NCBI GenBank assembly: GCA_009103225.1
Contig: RHPI01002533.1
Coordinates: 171,000 to 234,999 of the forward strand
Direction of reading: 5' to 3'
Origin: Chlorokybus atmophyticus
Lineage: Eukaryota; Streptophyta; Chlorokybophyceae; Chlorokybales; Chlorokybaceae
Length of the DNA: 64,000 nucleotides
Below, piece after piece: positions 12,548-23,455 of the stretch. Each line of letters opens with the position of its first letter. Positions within the stretch are counted from its first letter, which is position 1. The translations under genes and the position numbers were made by a program. The notes under the pieces are model-generated. The model had not been told where the DNA came from. It saw only the letters and a list, made by a program, of their open reading frames with translations, and did not search any database.

Positions 12548-12963
12548 CAATTTAATTCCATTAGGTTCCATGCAGTGGCACTGCATTGAAGAGGTGTAGT
12601 ATGGCACTACTACTCTGGCAAGTGCGAATACGGGCTACGCACTTCAACTTGCTTGCCCCATCCGCGATAGATGTCAATTTACCACATGAGCCACTAGCAT
12701 AGTGCTAGCAGCTGAGTAGGTGTTGCCAAGTCCTCAAGCATCGTACTTTCGCACAAGTTGCCCTCTATGACAATAACGAGTAGTGACGTCACACTTTGCG
12801 ACTTGTGTGATTAGTGTAGCAAACAACAAAGCAAGGTGGCAGATTTATCCTCGTCGGGAGTATTACTAGGGTTAATAAAGGTTGTCAGAAATGCCATCAC
12901 AAGAATGTCATCAAGTTCATCATCTTTCACACATTGCCACCATACATTTTAATTTCGCGGTGC

Positions 12964-12988
12964 AGTGTAACGTAGCCTACGTTACACT
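12964..12988. repeat. Hairpin, 12-bp arms with 1-nt spacer
   Basis: AGTGTAACGTAG (12964-12975) is mirrored by CTACGTTACACT (12977-12988). It lies in non-coding sequence and its function is unknown. Confidence 0.85.
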
Positions 12989-14453
12989 TGAAGCCAACGG
13001 CCCATGTGATCGGCGCCGAGTAGTGAGAGGCTGCCTCTCGAAGGCCTATCTGCCAATAGCCGCATATCTACCAATAGTGGCGATTTTTTCTTTCGTTGCC
13101 TTCGTCTACTAAGTTTGCACCGACGACATCGCTCGTATAAGCCACACACAGCTAGTAGCGCACTGACTTGCTCATATATGAAAAAAATACGATAGTCGGA
13201 GGCCGAGCTTGCGCAGCCCGTGTGACATTAATTTGTGACCGATGTTCCATTTTCTGTCCCGGTTTTACCATGCCATCAAAGCGTTCATGAAGCTAAAATT
13301 ACGACAACGAGACGTCATTCAATTAAGATCATGCACGTATGAATGGGGCAAACAAAAACTTGATTTGCAAAGTATCAAACTGGTTATTATCTTGATTGTT
13401 AATTAATCAGGAGGTTTGTTTTTTTGATCGCGTTCGGAGCCAAACTCTTAGGGTCTAGCAGGCCCTCCCTACAATGCAGTGTTGCAGGCGCAATATGCTC
13501 GCCTAACGAGCAAATTCCACTCGCAAGACTTTTTCCTCGAAATAACTTTGACCAGGCGAGTTATTGATTCCCTCCGCAGTGTCAGCTGAAGAGTCAAGTT
13601 TGCTTTTAAGGTCAATGCTGACCCGTAAGCTGCCGACCTTCTTAAACTTGTTGGTTTTTACCTAGGCTTTAGCGGCATTAGCATTTCTCAGGGTTTAGCG
13701 TGGCGTATGGGCCGAGATCCTGCTGTTGCTCAGTAGTGCTCATGAGCGTTGCGCGGCTGTAAGATCTACACCTAATGCGGTTGGGTTACTGCTGATTAAG
13801 CATACCGGTAGCCTACCAGAGGTAATAACTAACTAATGGACTCAAGCAACTTGGCAAGGAGGTTATTATGGCAGCAATATGCTTGTGCCATGTATAGGCG
13901 TGTGCACCGCCTTGGTCTGCTGGTATAGAGCGCTTGTGTGATCTTGTAGCAATTTCAAGTATTACATGTTGACATTGCAAGTTCAAAGCGCTATATACAG
14001 CACACGGCGCTAGCGAGCGTCTGCGGCTCTGTTAGATGCAGTTTGGTAGCATGCTGCACGGCTAGCGGTCAAAGCACAGTTTTTCTACATGCTCCCTCGC
14101 CTGCTTCCGCCAGCTGTAGTTTGCTTTGCTTGTTCGAATTACAAGTTAGCTTCGTCCACACCGAGTACTGGCATGCTGCGAACGGCTAGCCCACAGCTAT
14201 TGCGCTGCAACCAACAGTGGTGCTGCTTTATTCCCGCTTTATAGTAGACAACTCTCGTTGCTGACGTGCGACAATCTTAATGCTGCAGTTAAAGCAGTGG
14301 CCTCCGCTTGCCGCATTACCGTATGTGACCTTATTGTGCAGCCATTGGATTCTTAGGATGCTCAATGCTGCTTAACGCTTACATGTTCAGACATCCCCAA
14401 TCAATTTATTATGCTGGACTAAATGTTGTTGCATAAATTGTGTTGGTAACATA

Positions 14454-16095
14454 CAGTCTACCCTCAATCTAAGCATCGTTGGTACCACCATTTATGTGCT
14501 TACAACGTGGTGTGACACCTTCAATGTCATCATATTGTGACTACTGCATGTTTACCTCGTTTTAAGCACATGACTACCGCGTGTGCACCTCGATGTAAGC
14601 ACAACTGGTGCTTAGATTGAGGGAAATTGCTATATGTTTCAACATGAAAGCCTTGAGCTCAACTGGTAGCATCAACAGAGCAATCAATACGTACATGAAC
14701 TTTGCAAATAATACAACATACAACATCATTGCACACACATAACAATCAATCAAACTATGCTTACGCTCATAACTCAATGAAAGAACGAACGAATGTTTGC
14801 TTGTTTCTTGCGCCCAAAGTTGACCACCGTCATCTTACCCAACCTCATTGATACGCGTTGCGTGCTCAATGCATCATCTGCCAAGAATGTTTCAACATTA
14901 TCATACTTGAATAGCCCTAGCATGCGCACATGATGTCGTGCTTCACCAAGTGTCACGACGGGAGGCAACACATTTTCTTCATCTTCATCGCTCAACTTCA
15001 TGGGCTTAATAGGCTCGGGCGTGACCTCAGCAACCAACTCTTCCAAGCTCATGGCCTGTTCGATTTCCTCTTCTCCTGGCATCTTGATGTACTCTTCAAC
15101 GGTGAGCTCGCGTGCGCCAAGGTTGAGGTTGCCGATGAGACCGCTCAGCTCAGCCACATCCGACACCGATAGTATAGGTGCATGTGCAGTGTGGTCGTCA
15201 ATGTTGCAGTAGTCTGCCAACCATAATACAGGCAAAATCCTTGCGTGCCGCCAGCAATTGGCAATGGTTTGCGGCCCAATGTTGTTCAAGCATCCACAAC
15301 CCACGCAAGGACATGGCGCATGCTTGGCATCAGCTTGGAGATCCACACTATCGTATTCACTTGCTGCCACACCAACAACCGCTTCTTATACTGTAGCTTG
15401 AAGGCAGCAATAATGCCTTGCATAAGCGGTTAATCTTGGAAGTTGTGTTGGGAGGAAGGTACACAATGGTAATATTTGAGAGCTTCGCGACGTCCATGCC
15501 GTGCAGCTGCTCGCGCTTGATGTCGGGAAGGTTGTAACTGCTTGCGTTGTCCATGAGCAGCACAATACGCTTGTCGGCAGCCCCATCTGCAAATTGAACT
15601 GGTTGATTTACGCTTTGAAGACAAGCGCAGCCACTACTACCATGTGCGCATGCATTACAAACAGCACCTCTCAAAAATGGGCTGCTGCATGCACTTCCTT
15701 GTGAGTGTAGCAGCACAAGAACGCTGCAAGCAAAACAAGTATGAACCTGGACCAAGGCGTCAGCTGAAAGCTTATTGATTATCCCTGAGTTTACCCATGC
15801 GGCGCCAGCGCCGCCGCCCGCGAACAACCTGCGCCTGCGCCTGCTGCGATATTGCTAACATAAATTGCAAGTTGTGGATATCTCATGTACCTTTGATATC
15901 CTAGTAACACCCAATGCATGTTAAACTTTGTACCCTCGCTGTAAGCACAAATGGCACCTTTCAAAGGTGCTTAGATCGAGTGTAATAGTGCTTAAACAGG
16001 GGAGTACTTTGGCTGGTGCACGTTGGTGCCAATAGAATATGTGCTTAAATTGAGGTTGTGCTAAGAACACATGTGGTTATAGCGAGGTTGGACTG
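14454..16095 (-). mobile_element. pogo/Tigger-like DNA transposon, internally deleted, TA target site
   Basis: The left end begins CAGTCTACCCTCAATCTAAG (14454) and the right end, read inward on the minus strand, begins CAGTCCAACCTCGCTATAAC (16095). Both are flanked by TA (14452-14453 and 16096-16097), as in pogo/Tigger elements. Related copies of the TGTAAGCAC / GTGCTTAGATTGAGG motif recur inside both ends (about 14500-14625 and 15940-16085). The 1.64-kb length is shorter than an autonomous element, and the transposase inside lacks its N-terminal DNA-binding part. Confidence 0.82.
14774..15830 (-). pseudogene. DDE_1 transposase fragment of the pogo/Tigger-like element
   Basis: The minus strand shows the catalytic core of a DDE_1 transposase: KRIVLLMDNASSYNLPD (second catalytic Asp), then ITIVYLPPNTTSKI and, after a frameshift near 15430, QGIIAAFKLQYKKRLLVW. 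The downstream block has IGPQTIANCWRHARILPVLW, the usual region after the third acidic residue. An acidic C-terminal tail ending in RSFFH follows. The first catalytic Asp and the HTH domains are missing. The enzyme would cut and paste its element at TA; this copy cannot. Confidence 0.78.
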
Positions 16096-16096
16096 T

Positions 16097-16127
<31 letters not shown>

Positions 16128-17472
16128 GTAAAATAAAATATTCGCTTTTGCACTTGCCTCTCGCATGCACCAATTTTAAAGATGCATTGATTGTGTACTT
16201 AATACATGAGCATACCTTTTTCGGTAAAACTCATAACAGTTTTGCCTAAATATATAAATAATATATAAATAATATTTATGTACATACAAATATATATAAT
16301 GTTCTTATTATTTGTGCACGGAAATATGCAATGTTAAGACATGTCGATGCACATTATATAATGGTTATACACAATAAATATAACATCATCATCAACCTTT
16401 ACGTTAAATTTCATGATTGTAATGAGTATCTGAAAATCCATGTTGCGCCAAATGCACACGGTGCCCATGGCTGTGCTCATGTTATATGTTATTGTGTGCT
16501 ATGTATTGGAGTAAAATAGGGATGTCCGTTGTACGTTTTTAATCTGTTACGAATGGATCCGATGGTGCAACATCTGCACCGGAGCCCATCAGACGATGCA
16601 ACATCTGCACCCGAGCCCATCAGAGACCGCAGCTGCAGTCCACTGTTATTGCGAATAAAAGTGGATACCATAGGGTTGAATGCCCTAATTTCGGCAAAAT
16701 AAGGCAGCAAGTCTGATAACTCACGGGGGGGTCATTATTTGGCGGACATGTGAGAGGCAAAGTTAAAGCTCACTTAGTTACCTACACGTATGTATTTTTT
16801 ATTTGTTTCTCTGACAAGCAACGCGGCAGCGATGCCAAGCATGGCAGTGTAGAGGCTGGCGGCCAAAATGGCACCTGACCTAATTTCGGCGCCAGCCTTC
16901 CCTCACTACAGTGAGGGTAAGCACTGGCCTTTGCGTGTGGGTGGCGGGGGATCTGTGGCAGCTGTGCTGGCACTGGATTAGAGAGCTTTTGCTCCGCCTC
17001 AAGCAGGTTGTGCTTGTGCATGTGCGTGGTGTTGTGGTTGTGGGCGGCAAGGCAACCCTCACAGCACGGTGGAAAGCTGAGTGTTCTAAGTGAAACCAGC
17101 CTACCAACCTGAGTGCTTGTCCATGTGCGTGTTGTTGTTGTTGTGGGCGAAAAGGCATGGCGGCACGGCGGCAAGGCAACCATCTCAACAGGGCTAGCAA
17201 GGTAAGGTGACCAGGGGGTTGCATGTAAAGATGCTGTTTGTCTTATGTACAAGAGTTACAAGGTTCTGCGCTATGCTATTGCTTTAGGCCTAGGTAAAAA
17301 TGAAACCTACTGTTTATGTTGACCAGCACGCTTTGCTCACGAGCGTGAGCCTGCATCTTTGCAATCTTCTCTTGGCCTTGAGTACATGGGGTTGATGATG
17401 AACTCGGACCACTCAAGGAAAGGCTCATGGTGCTCGCTGACCCACAGCATAGGGTCCCAGTCCCACTGGTTG
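16096..17472. other. Non-coding stretch with CA/TA microsatellite and degenerate minisatellite
   Basis: A (CA)n(TA)n run occupies 16097-16127. AT-rich sequence without genes follows to about 16540. Two degenerate copies of a GT-rich unit (CATGTGCGTG.TGTTGTGG.TGTGGGCGGCAAGGCAACC) lie near 17010-17058 and 17110-17181. They resemble, in reverse complement, a CA-rich stretch inside the neighbouring LTR. Confidence 0.5.
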
Positions 17473-18365
17473 TGTATTGATACCACTACTTACTTGCTGG
17501 TCGGGGCTTGGCAAACTGCACAAGCACTAAGGACAGCGGAAGTCCCACCAGCACCACGGTGCACGGGAAGTTGCAGAAGCGCACCAAAGAAGGAGAGGAT
17601 GACTACCAACCTCTCACACAGCTCCAGCCCCAGGCACACCCACGCCCAACACACCCACATGCACACACACAACACCACACCCCACAAGGGATGAGGGGGA
17701 GAGCCCCCCCTTCAACAGCTACAACCAGGCACCCCACACACAAGTGGCCCTCAAGTGGTAAACACACTGTGATCCCTACTCAAGGTTGCTATTAAGCCTT
17801 TATACCACATGCTGCTCTCCCGACCTGGCACACAGGATGTCCAAGGCCCCCTACGCCTTGTCACTGTGTGCTGACCTATCAGCACAAGCTGACCTTGTCC
17901 AACACAGGACAACAACCTCGGGACTATTAAACTCCCTCGGTTTCCCATACGAGGAACAATCCTACCTCGGAACCACAAACATAGGCTCTCCTAGTACAGT
18001 AGTACTTGCGGATTGCCCACAGGCATCACATTAGCCTTGCGACTGTCATCATAGTGGCAAATCGCACTACCACATTATGATCACGTGGTTTGCCAACTTG
18101 GCTTTTTTTTTTAAAGCTGTCACATCCTGAGGCAACTTGTAGATTTGAGCCAAAGGCCTCAGACACTGACCAGCTCTGAGTTAGCCCTCATCAATGCCTC
18201 GTGTAGTTTATCACACTCAAGGCCATATAGGCTCAAGCGTACACCTACAAAAGAGCGCACCCCACAAGCACTACACATGCTTATGAAATGGAAAACCCAC
18301 TTAGTCTCTTCTTGCTGCATAAGTAAGGGACAGAGAATGACTTTTGCCAGCCTTATAGGCGTGAC
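17473..18365 (-). repeat. 3' LTR of the gypsy element
   Basis: This 893-bp LTR matches 23456-24350 along its whole length. On the plus strand it begins TGTATTGATACC and ends GGCGTGACA. It contains a CA-rich stretch (about 17636-17690). Confidence 0.93.
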
Positions 18366-18376
18366 ATTCCTCCCCG
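18366..18376 (-). other. Polypurine tract of the gypsy element
   Basis: On the minus strand GCGGGGAGGAA directly abuts the start of the 3' LTR (TGTCA). This is the expected primer for plus-strand DNA synthesis. Confidence 0.85.
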
Positions 18377-18548
18377 CTGGCATTGCAACGACCTCGTTGC
18401 AAAAGGATTGAACATAAGTCCCGCACAGCTTCTGGCAAAGTTGGCCAAACCCGCCGATAGCCGCACTCCATGCGTGAAAGTAGTGCAAGTCACGGGAGTG
18501 ACAGAACAAACTCGGATACTAAGTATCAGTGTCGACGGTGTTGGTATG

Positions 18549-18815
18549 TCACATGAAGAGGTTGCAAACGTGCATCCACTTTTTTGCAATTAAGCATAAG
18601 CACAAGTGGCGCTTGTGGAGTTCATTCTCGAACTCGTCTAGCTTAGTAGCACAGTTTGCCAAGTTAAAATTGGGCTCCCAGGCGTTATGTTCTTGACTAT
18701 AACCAAGCCAGTTTACCAAGTATTGGATTCGAAAGTATTTCTTATACTTTCGGAATCGTTTGGCGCTGCCGCGACCTACCCCGCCGCGTGACAGGTCGCG
18801 CGCGCGGCACGTCAC
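18549..18815 (-). pseudogene. Chromodomain of the gypsy integrase
   Basis: The minus-strand frame contains FRIQYLVNWLGYSQEHNAWEP followed by an aromatic and acidic helix (KLDEFENE), a standard chromodomain. In chromoviruses it sits at the integrase C-terminus and steers integration to marked chromatin. Here it is out of frame with the upstream GPY/F module. Confidence 0.85.
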
Positions 18816-18972
18816 CGAAGGCCGTTTGCTGCGCTATCTGCGGTCAATTACGAAAATGACCTATTTTAGCTCAATACCGCACAGTTTCACGTATTTTCAA
18901 CGTATTATTAACAACTGCTTGCTGTATGCGTACCATTACGTATTATTTTGCCAAAAGTCGCGTACTTTGTTA

Positions 18973-19290
18973 CTATGCGATGATGGCCTCGACTTTATAC
19001 TTGAGATCGCCCTCAACCTTAACTGGAGGAGGAGGAGGTTGCACCGGACCGTCGCTTTTGTACGGTTTCAGTAATGCCACGTGGAACACATTGTGCACCC
19101 GCATGCTCTTTCGCAATTCTAGCCGAAAGGCATGTTCACCGACCTTGTCAGTGATGCGGAATGGCCCTAGCCACCTAGGTAGCAACTTGCGTACCCCACT
19201 TGTCTTGAGTCGAATGCTTTTCAAGCTCAAAAACACTTGGTCTCCCACTTGGAGATCATCACCAGGTCTACATTGCCTGTCTGCATACAC
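18973..19290 (-). pseudogene. Integrase C-terminal GPY/F module
   Basis: Contains LQVGDQVFLSLKSI, KLLPRWLGPFRITDKVG and MRVHNVFHVALLKPY, the characteristic sequence between the integrase core and the chromodomain of Ty3/gypsy elements. A run of prolines follows. Confidence 0.85.
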
Positions 19291-19395
19291 GTTTTTTGCC
19301 TGTCTTGTGCTGCTCTCAGGCAGTCTTTTGCACTTGCCAACGCGGCATGCATGTTTTCTGTAAACTCTGTAGCCGTTGGCACTTTGCTGAACGAC

Positions 19396-20298
19396 TCAAC
19401 TTTCAGAGACATGGGCGTCAACACATGACGGCCGTAGTTTAAGCGAAGTGCTACGTAGCGACTCATGCCATGCATTGTTTACCGAAAACTCTGCCAATGG
19501 CAAGTACACATCCCTGTCATCAAACCTGGGTGACGTGTAGTGGCGCAGCACCTCTTCTAGTACTTGATTGGCGCACTCCATCTATCCGTCACTCTGCAGG
19601 TGGTAAGCAGTGCTTAAGCTCTTCTTGGTTCCCAAGTACCGGCATACAGCCTGCCAAGATTGGCTCACAATCTTGTGAGCACGGTCGGACACCACCTCTT
19701 TGAGTACGCCGTGTGATCTGAACACCGAGTTTACAAAGATAAATACAAACTCTTGCGCATCTATGTCAGTGCAACACGGCTTAAATCTGACCATCTTGGT
19801 CAAGCGATGAATAAAGAAGATGACAGCGCTGTGTCTTTTCTTTGTCACCGGTAATTTTGTAATGAGATCCATGCTCACACTCTCCCACTAATAGTTGGGA
19901 ATGGCCAATGGCTTGAGCAAGCCTGCTGGCTTCTTATGCGAGGCCTTGTCTCGTTGACAAGTGTCTCAGCATGCGACATACTTGGATGCATCAGCAACCA
20001 AGGTCGGCTACCAATACTGTCTCTGCAGTTGCTTGATGGTCTTTGCCAAACCCATGTGCCCACTGTACACGGCATTGTGTGCCTCAAACATACACTCTTG
20101 CCCAAAGCCGAGTGCGTCTGGCACGATCAACTTGCCCTCACGGTACCATAACCCTTTATGACAAGTGGCCTTGTCATCTGCCTGCTTCAGCATCTCGACA
20201 AACCATGTGTCTAGTGCATAAGCGTTAGACAAACGCCCAGCAATGTCTTCCACATCAATAGCCATAGGGTCCTCCCCACTTGGCGTGTGGTTTGCCAC
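19396..20298 (-). pseudogene. Integrase (H2C2 zinc finger and DDE core)
   Basis: The zinc-finger part has CHKGLWYREGKLIVPD and HNAVYSGHMGLAKT. The next CxxC is damaged by TGA near 19960. The core then shows the first acidic residue in SMDLITKLP, the second in VVSDRAHKIVSQ, and the glutamate in MECANQVLEEV directly after an in-frame TAG where Gln is usual (near 19580). The enzyme would have inserted the cDNA; these nonsense codons disable it. Confidence 0.88.
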
Positions 20299-20777
20299 TG
20301 GTGCTTCACTAGCTGTCTGTCTTCAAGCGCATTTGGCAAATCGCTGGTCTCAGGCTCGCGGATTGCCACTGATGTCTCGTTGACAGCTCTTTCAAGCTCA
20401 GTTGGCAACTCGCAAGTACAAGCATCAGTCTCGCTTGACTGTGCCCACCCTTGAATTCGTGCACGTGCACGCGTTGTCACTGCTAACAGCAATGGCGAAC
20501 AGCTCAAAGGGTCCGCCACGTTCACTCGCCCTAGTCTATAAATCCAGGTAAAGTTGAATAGCGACATATACTCAGCCCACTTCGATTGTCTTCTCAATAA
20601 GGTTGGTTGGGTCTGAAAGAAAACAAGGGGGTTGTGGTCGGTGATCACACTGAACCCGCCTTCCACCACCGCTAGATAGCAATGCCACTTATGTAGCGCA
20701 TGGACCACCCCCAACAACTCTTGCTCAGTTGTTGTATAGTTTCTCGGCTGGAGAGAACTTCTTGCTAACATAAGCAA
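20211..20777 (-). pseudogene. RNase H domain of the gypsy element
   Basis: The frame holds YTTTEQELLGVVHALHKWHC and FSVITDHNPLVFF, the conserved E and D sites of Ty3/gypsy RNase H, followed by the tether region SKWAEYMSLFNFTWIYRLG. The link to the upstream RT is broken by frameshifts between about 20780 and 21020. Confidence 0.88.
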
Positions 20778-21021
20778 GGGGGGTGCCCACTCGAGAGCAA
20801 CACAACACCAGTGCCCTTAATAGATGCATCGCATATTACCTCAAAGGGCTTGGTGAAGTCCGGCAACTGCAATTACGGCGCCGTCACCAAAGCCTCTTTA
20901 ATAGACTCAAAGGCCTCTTGCTGCCTTTGTGACCATCTCTATACGACCTTATCACGTAACAGGTTAGTGAGAGAAGCAACACGCTATGAGTACCCAAAGG
21001 TATACTTGCGGAAATAGTTGC

Positions 21022-21924
21022 TCAAGCCCAAGAATGCGTGTAGCTCGTGCACATTTCGCGGGCTAGGCCACTCTTTGACCTTAACAACACAACATTCTTT
21101 TGGTCCGGGCGCACGCCCTCTTTGCTTACCATATGGCTAAGGAACTCAAGTTTCGTCTTGCCAAACTCGCACTTGGGCATGTAAGCATAGAAACGATGCG
21201 CACGCAATGTTTCCAACACCTCGCGCACATGCGCGGTGTGCAAGTCAGCGTCCTTGTTGAATACGAGTCTATCATCGAGATGTACAAGCACTGTCTTGCT
21301 AATAAGCTTGTGAAACACACGGTTCATCATAGCTTGAAAGGTGGCTGGCACATTCGTCAGCCCCAAAAGCAACACTTCGTACTGAAAGTGGCCAAGCGGC
21401 GTACAAAACGCTGTTTTGGGCACATCTTCCGGAGTGATACGAATCTGGTGGTACCCACTGATCAGATCAAAGGAGTTAAACACCGAGGCTCCGCTCAGGT
21501 GATCAAGCAAATCATTTATCCTTGGCAGCGGATACCTATTCTTGATGGTCAGCTTATTCAAGGCCCGGTAGTCTACGCACATGCGTAGCCGGCCATCCTT
21601 CTTCGGCACGAAGAGGATGGGTGCCCCAAAGGGAGAGCTGCTTGGCTCAATCAATCCCTTTGCAAGCAAGGCTTTGATCTGCCCCTCCATGTCCGCATAC
21701 TCAGCCGGACTCAGCCTATACACAGGTCTGAACGGAGGTTGCGCACCCGATTCAAAAAGGATCGTACGCCACACGTCCTTCTCACGTGGCAATACAGGCA
21801 ATTCAGCTTGAAACACATCAGCATGCTCATATAACAGACCTTTCAGAGCCGCGTCTTGCGGTTTGCCATTGGTGTCATCAGTTGCAGTGGTTGGGCTGTC
21901 AGTGGCAAACGGCCGGACTAGCAC
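21022..21924 (-). pseudogene. Reverse transcriptase of the gypsy element with altered active site
   Basis: This about 300-residue frame contains VPKKDGRLRMCVDYRALNK, RYPLPRINDLLDHLSGA and FNSFDLISGYHQIRI, all typical of Ty3/gypsy RT. The catalytic box reads VLVHLDDRLVFN where the family has YxDD; the first position is His instead of Tyr, and LVFN replaces LVFS. The Asp pair remains. Homology ends in a C-terminal frameshift. RT converts the element RNA to DNA; this copy is probably weak or dead. Confidence 0.9.
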
Positions 21925-22055
21925 CAGAAGGGGTTAAGCTCCATGGCGGACCGCCCTGTTCACCTGCAAAGCACTCAACAAACAACATGAGACATCGGTA
22001 CCAGATCTGTCATCACTTGCGGGGGGTACGACTTTGTGACCATATGCGCGCAGGG

Positions 22056-22376
22056 TCACACGACCAGGCCCTTTGCGTACACTGCAAAGTTTAGTGTCTG
22101 CTTTGTGCGCAAGCCACATGCTTGCTCCCAATGGCTGCCAACAATGCCATCCACGCCCAGCACCTCAACTGGGATGACCAAGAACTTGAGCTGAGCATCA
22201 TAGCTCTGCACATGCACGGACAAGCGTACGACTCCCCGCACAGGGCTTTCATGCTTGTTCAAGGCCACAACCGTGTCATCATACTTGGTGACACGAATGC
22301 CAAAGCGTTGCACGAGAGACTCACTCAAGAAGTTCTCCCGCATGCCCGTGTTTATTATTACGATGCACATGCGCAA
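22056..22376 (-). pseudogene. Retropepsin-like protease of the gypsy element, catalytic Asp lost
   Basis: The frame begins with IVIINTGMRENFLSESLVQ and later has VLGVDGIVGSHW, the flap and hydrophobic-Gly (ILG-like) positions of an aspartic protease. The DTG motif is NTG (codon AAC), so the catalytic aspartate is missing. It lies between the gag-side domain and RT, as expected. Confidence 0.8.
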
Positions 22377-22399
22377 CTGATGCCTTAAACAACCAAGTC

Positions 22400-22737
22400 A
22401 AGTCCAGAGAACTTACCGGATCGATAGTAGGTGGGTTATACAACACATGTGCACGCCCCTTTTCCAGCTTGACTTCACCCATGACTTGCATACCTTTGAT
22501 GAGGCAAACCCATGGGCCAGGATGCTTGGGTACAATAACGCACGCACTCGTGTTGTGCGCGCTCTTGCTTTTGCATGCAACATAGTGCTTGAGCATGTTG
22601 TACAGCTTGTCAACAGGCGCGTTAAACAAAACACATTTGCCCGCACAGTCGTTTTGCAAGAACTGAGTGTCCACATGTACACCCATTTCATTCTCCGACA
22701 CAGCAACATTGCATGGTTGGGGAAGGCGTGACATCAA
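22400..22737 (-). pseudogene. Unrecognised conserved-looking domain upstream of the protease
   Basis: The minus-strand frame includes VDTQFLQNDCAGKCVLFN and PWVCLIKGMQVMGEVKLEKG. It sits between the gag-like coiled coil and the protease on the same strand. I cannot name the domain. It may be the capsid/nucleocapsid end of Gag or an accessory domain. Confidence 0.45.
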
Positions 22738-22784
22738 GCCACTATAAGCACACTGCTTATCAACATCCTAAGAGCAACTAGCCA

Positions 22785-23216
22785 TTAACAATCCCTGTTG
22801 CATGCATGGCTTCTTGCTCTCTCCATGCCCCTCGTACATGAAAACATGGCCCCAAGCGGCGTCCGCTTCAGCCTCATTGAGCTGAGCTTCACAGTTGCGC
22901 TTTCGATCTCGGTGACCGTGTCGAGCACTACTGGATGCTTCAACATGTCTTCCATGAGGACTTGATCAGCTCTCGACAATTGCAAACGAGCAATGTCAGC
23001 CTCGTGTTGTTGTTGCAACCCTGTTACTTGCTCACACAATGTGGCAACCAAAGTGGACAACTGTTGAGTGGTCTTGGCAACATCATTGCCCCAAGATGCC
23101 TCCTCACATGTTGCTTGCTGTTGCTCAGCCATCTCCACAATGGGCAAACCAACACCACACGGTGTGGTCACCGTAACAGATGCACACACGCGTACACGAG
23201 CAGCAAAGTGCAGCAA
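22785..23216 (-). pseudogene. Gag-like coiled-coil fragment
   Basis: This first frame downstream of the PBS includes QLSTLVATLCEQVTGLQQQH and ADIARLQLSRADQVL, a heptad-like coiled coil. Position alone suggests Gag. No zinc knuckle was seen. Confidence 0.5.
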
Positions 23217-23442
23217 AAGGCAGATGCGTGTGCAAGACTATGCACCAGCAGCTAATGCACAGATCAGCGTGCAAAACGGCCCACACCTAGCAGGCAAGTG
23301 TGCGTGCAGCTGCAACGGTCAACTAGCACGCACAATCAGCATGAAAACACTGCCATGCAGCACATGCATGCAAAGAATGCAATGCATGCACCGTTCAGCA
23401 AGTACATAGGCTGATGGACAAGCATGGAAGGCTTGAAAACAA

Positions 23443-23454
23443 GCTCCGAGTCCA
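23443..23454 (-). other. Primer-binding site of the gypsy element
   Basis: Read on the minus strand, TGGACTCGGAGC starts one base after the 5' LTR. TGG matches the CCA end of a tRNA. Which tRNA it is could not be determined by eye. Confidence 0.75.
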
Positions 23455-23455
23455 A

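Larger units (their letters stand above)
12460..14400. repeat. Diverged dispersed repeat, copy 1 (partner at 60.1-61.8 kb)
   Basis: The segment aligns by eye, in the same orientation and order, with 60090-61770. Shared blocks include GCCTTGCTATGCACC, a GTGACGTCACA-type block, GTCAGCTGAAG.GTCAAGTTTGCTT, GCGCGGCTGTAAG, CAGCACACGGCGCTAG, GGTAGCATGCTGCA.GGCTAGCGG, and GCAGTGGCCTCCGC followed by GTGACCTT. Many substitutions and indels separate the copies. No coding potential is evident. It is probably a dispersed repeat or an old segmental duplication. Confidence 0.65.

Noticed and set aside
17360-17800. Histidine/proline-rich open frames in and near the LTRs.
   Set aside because: They are translations of a CA-rich simple sequence present in both LTRs and on both strands.
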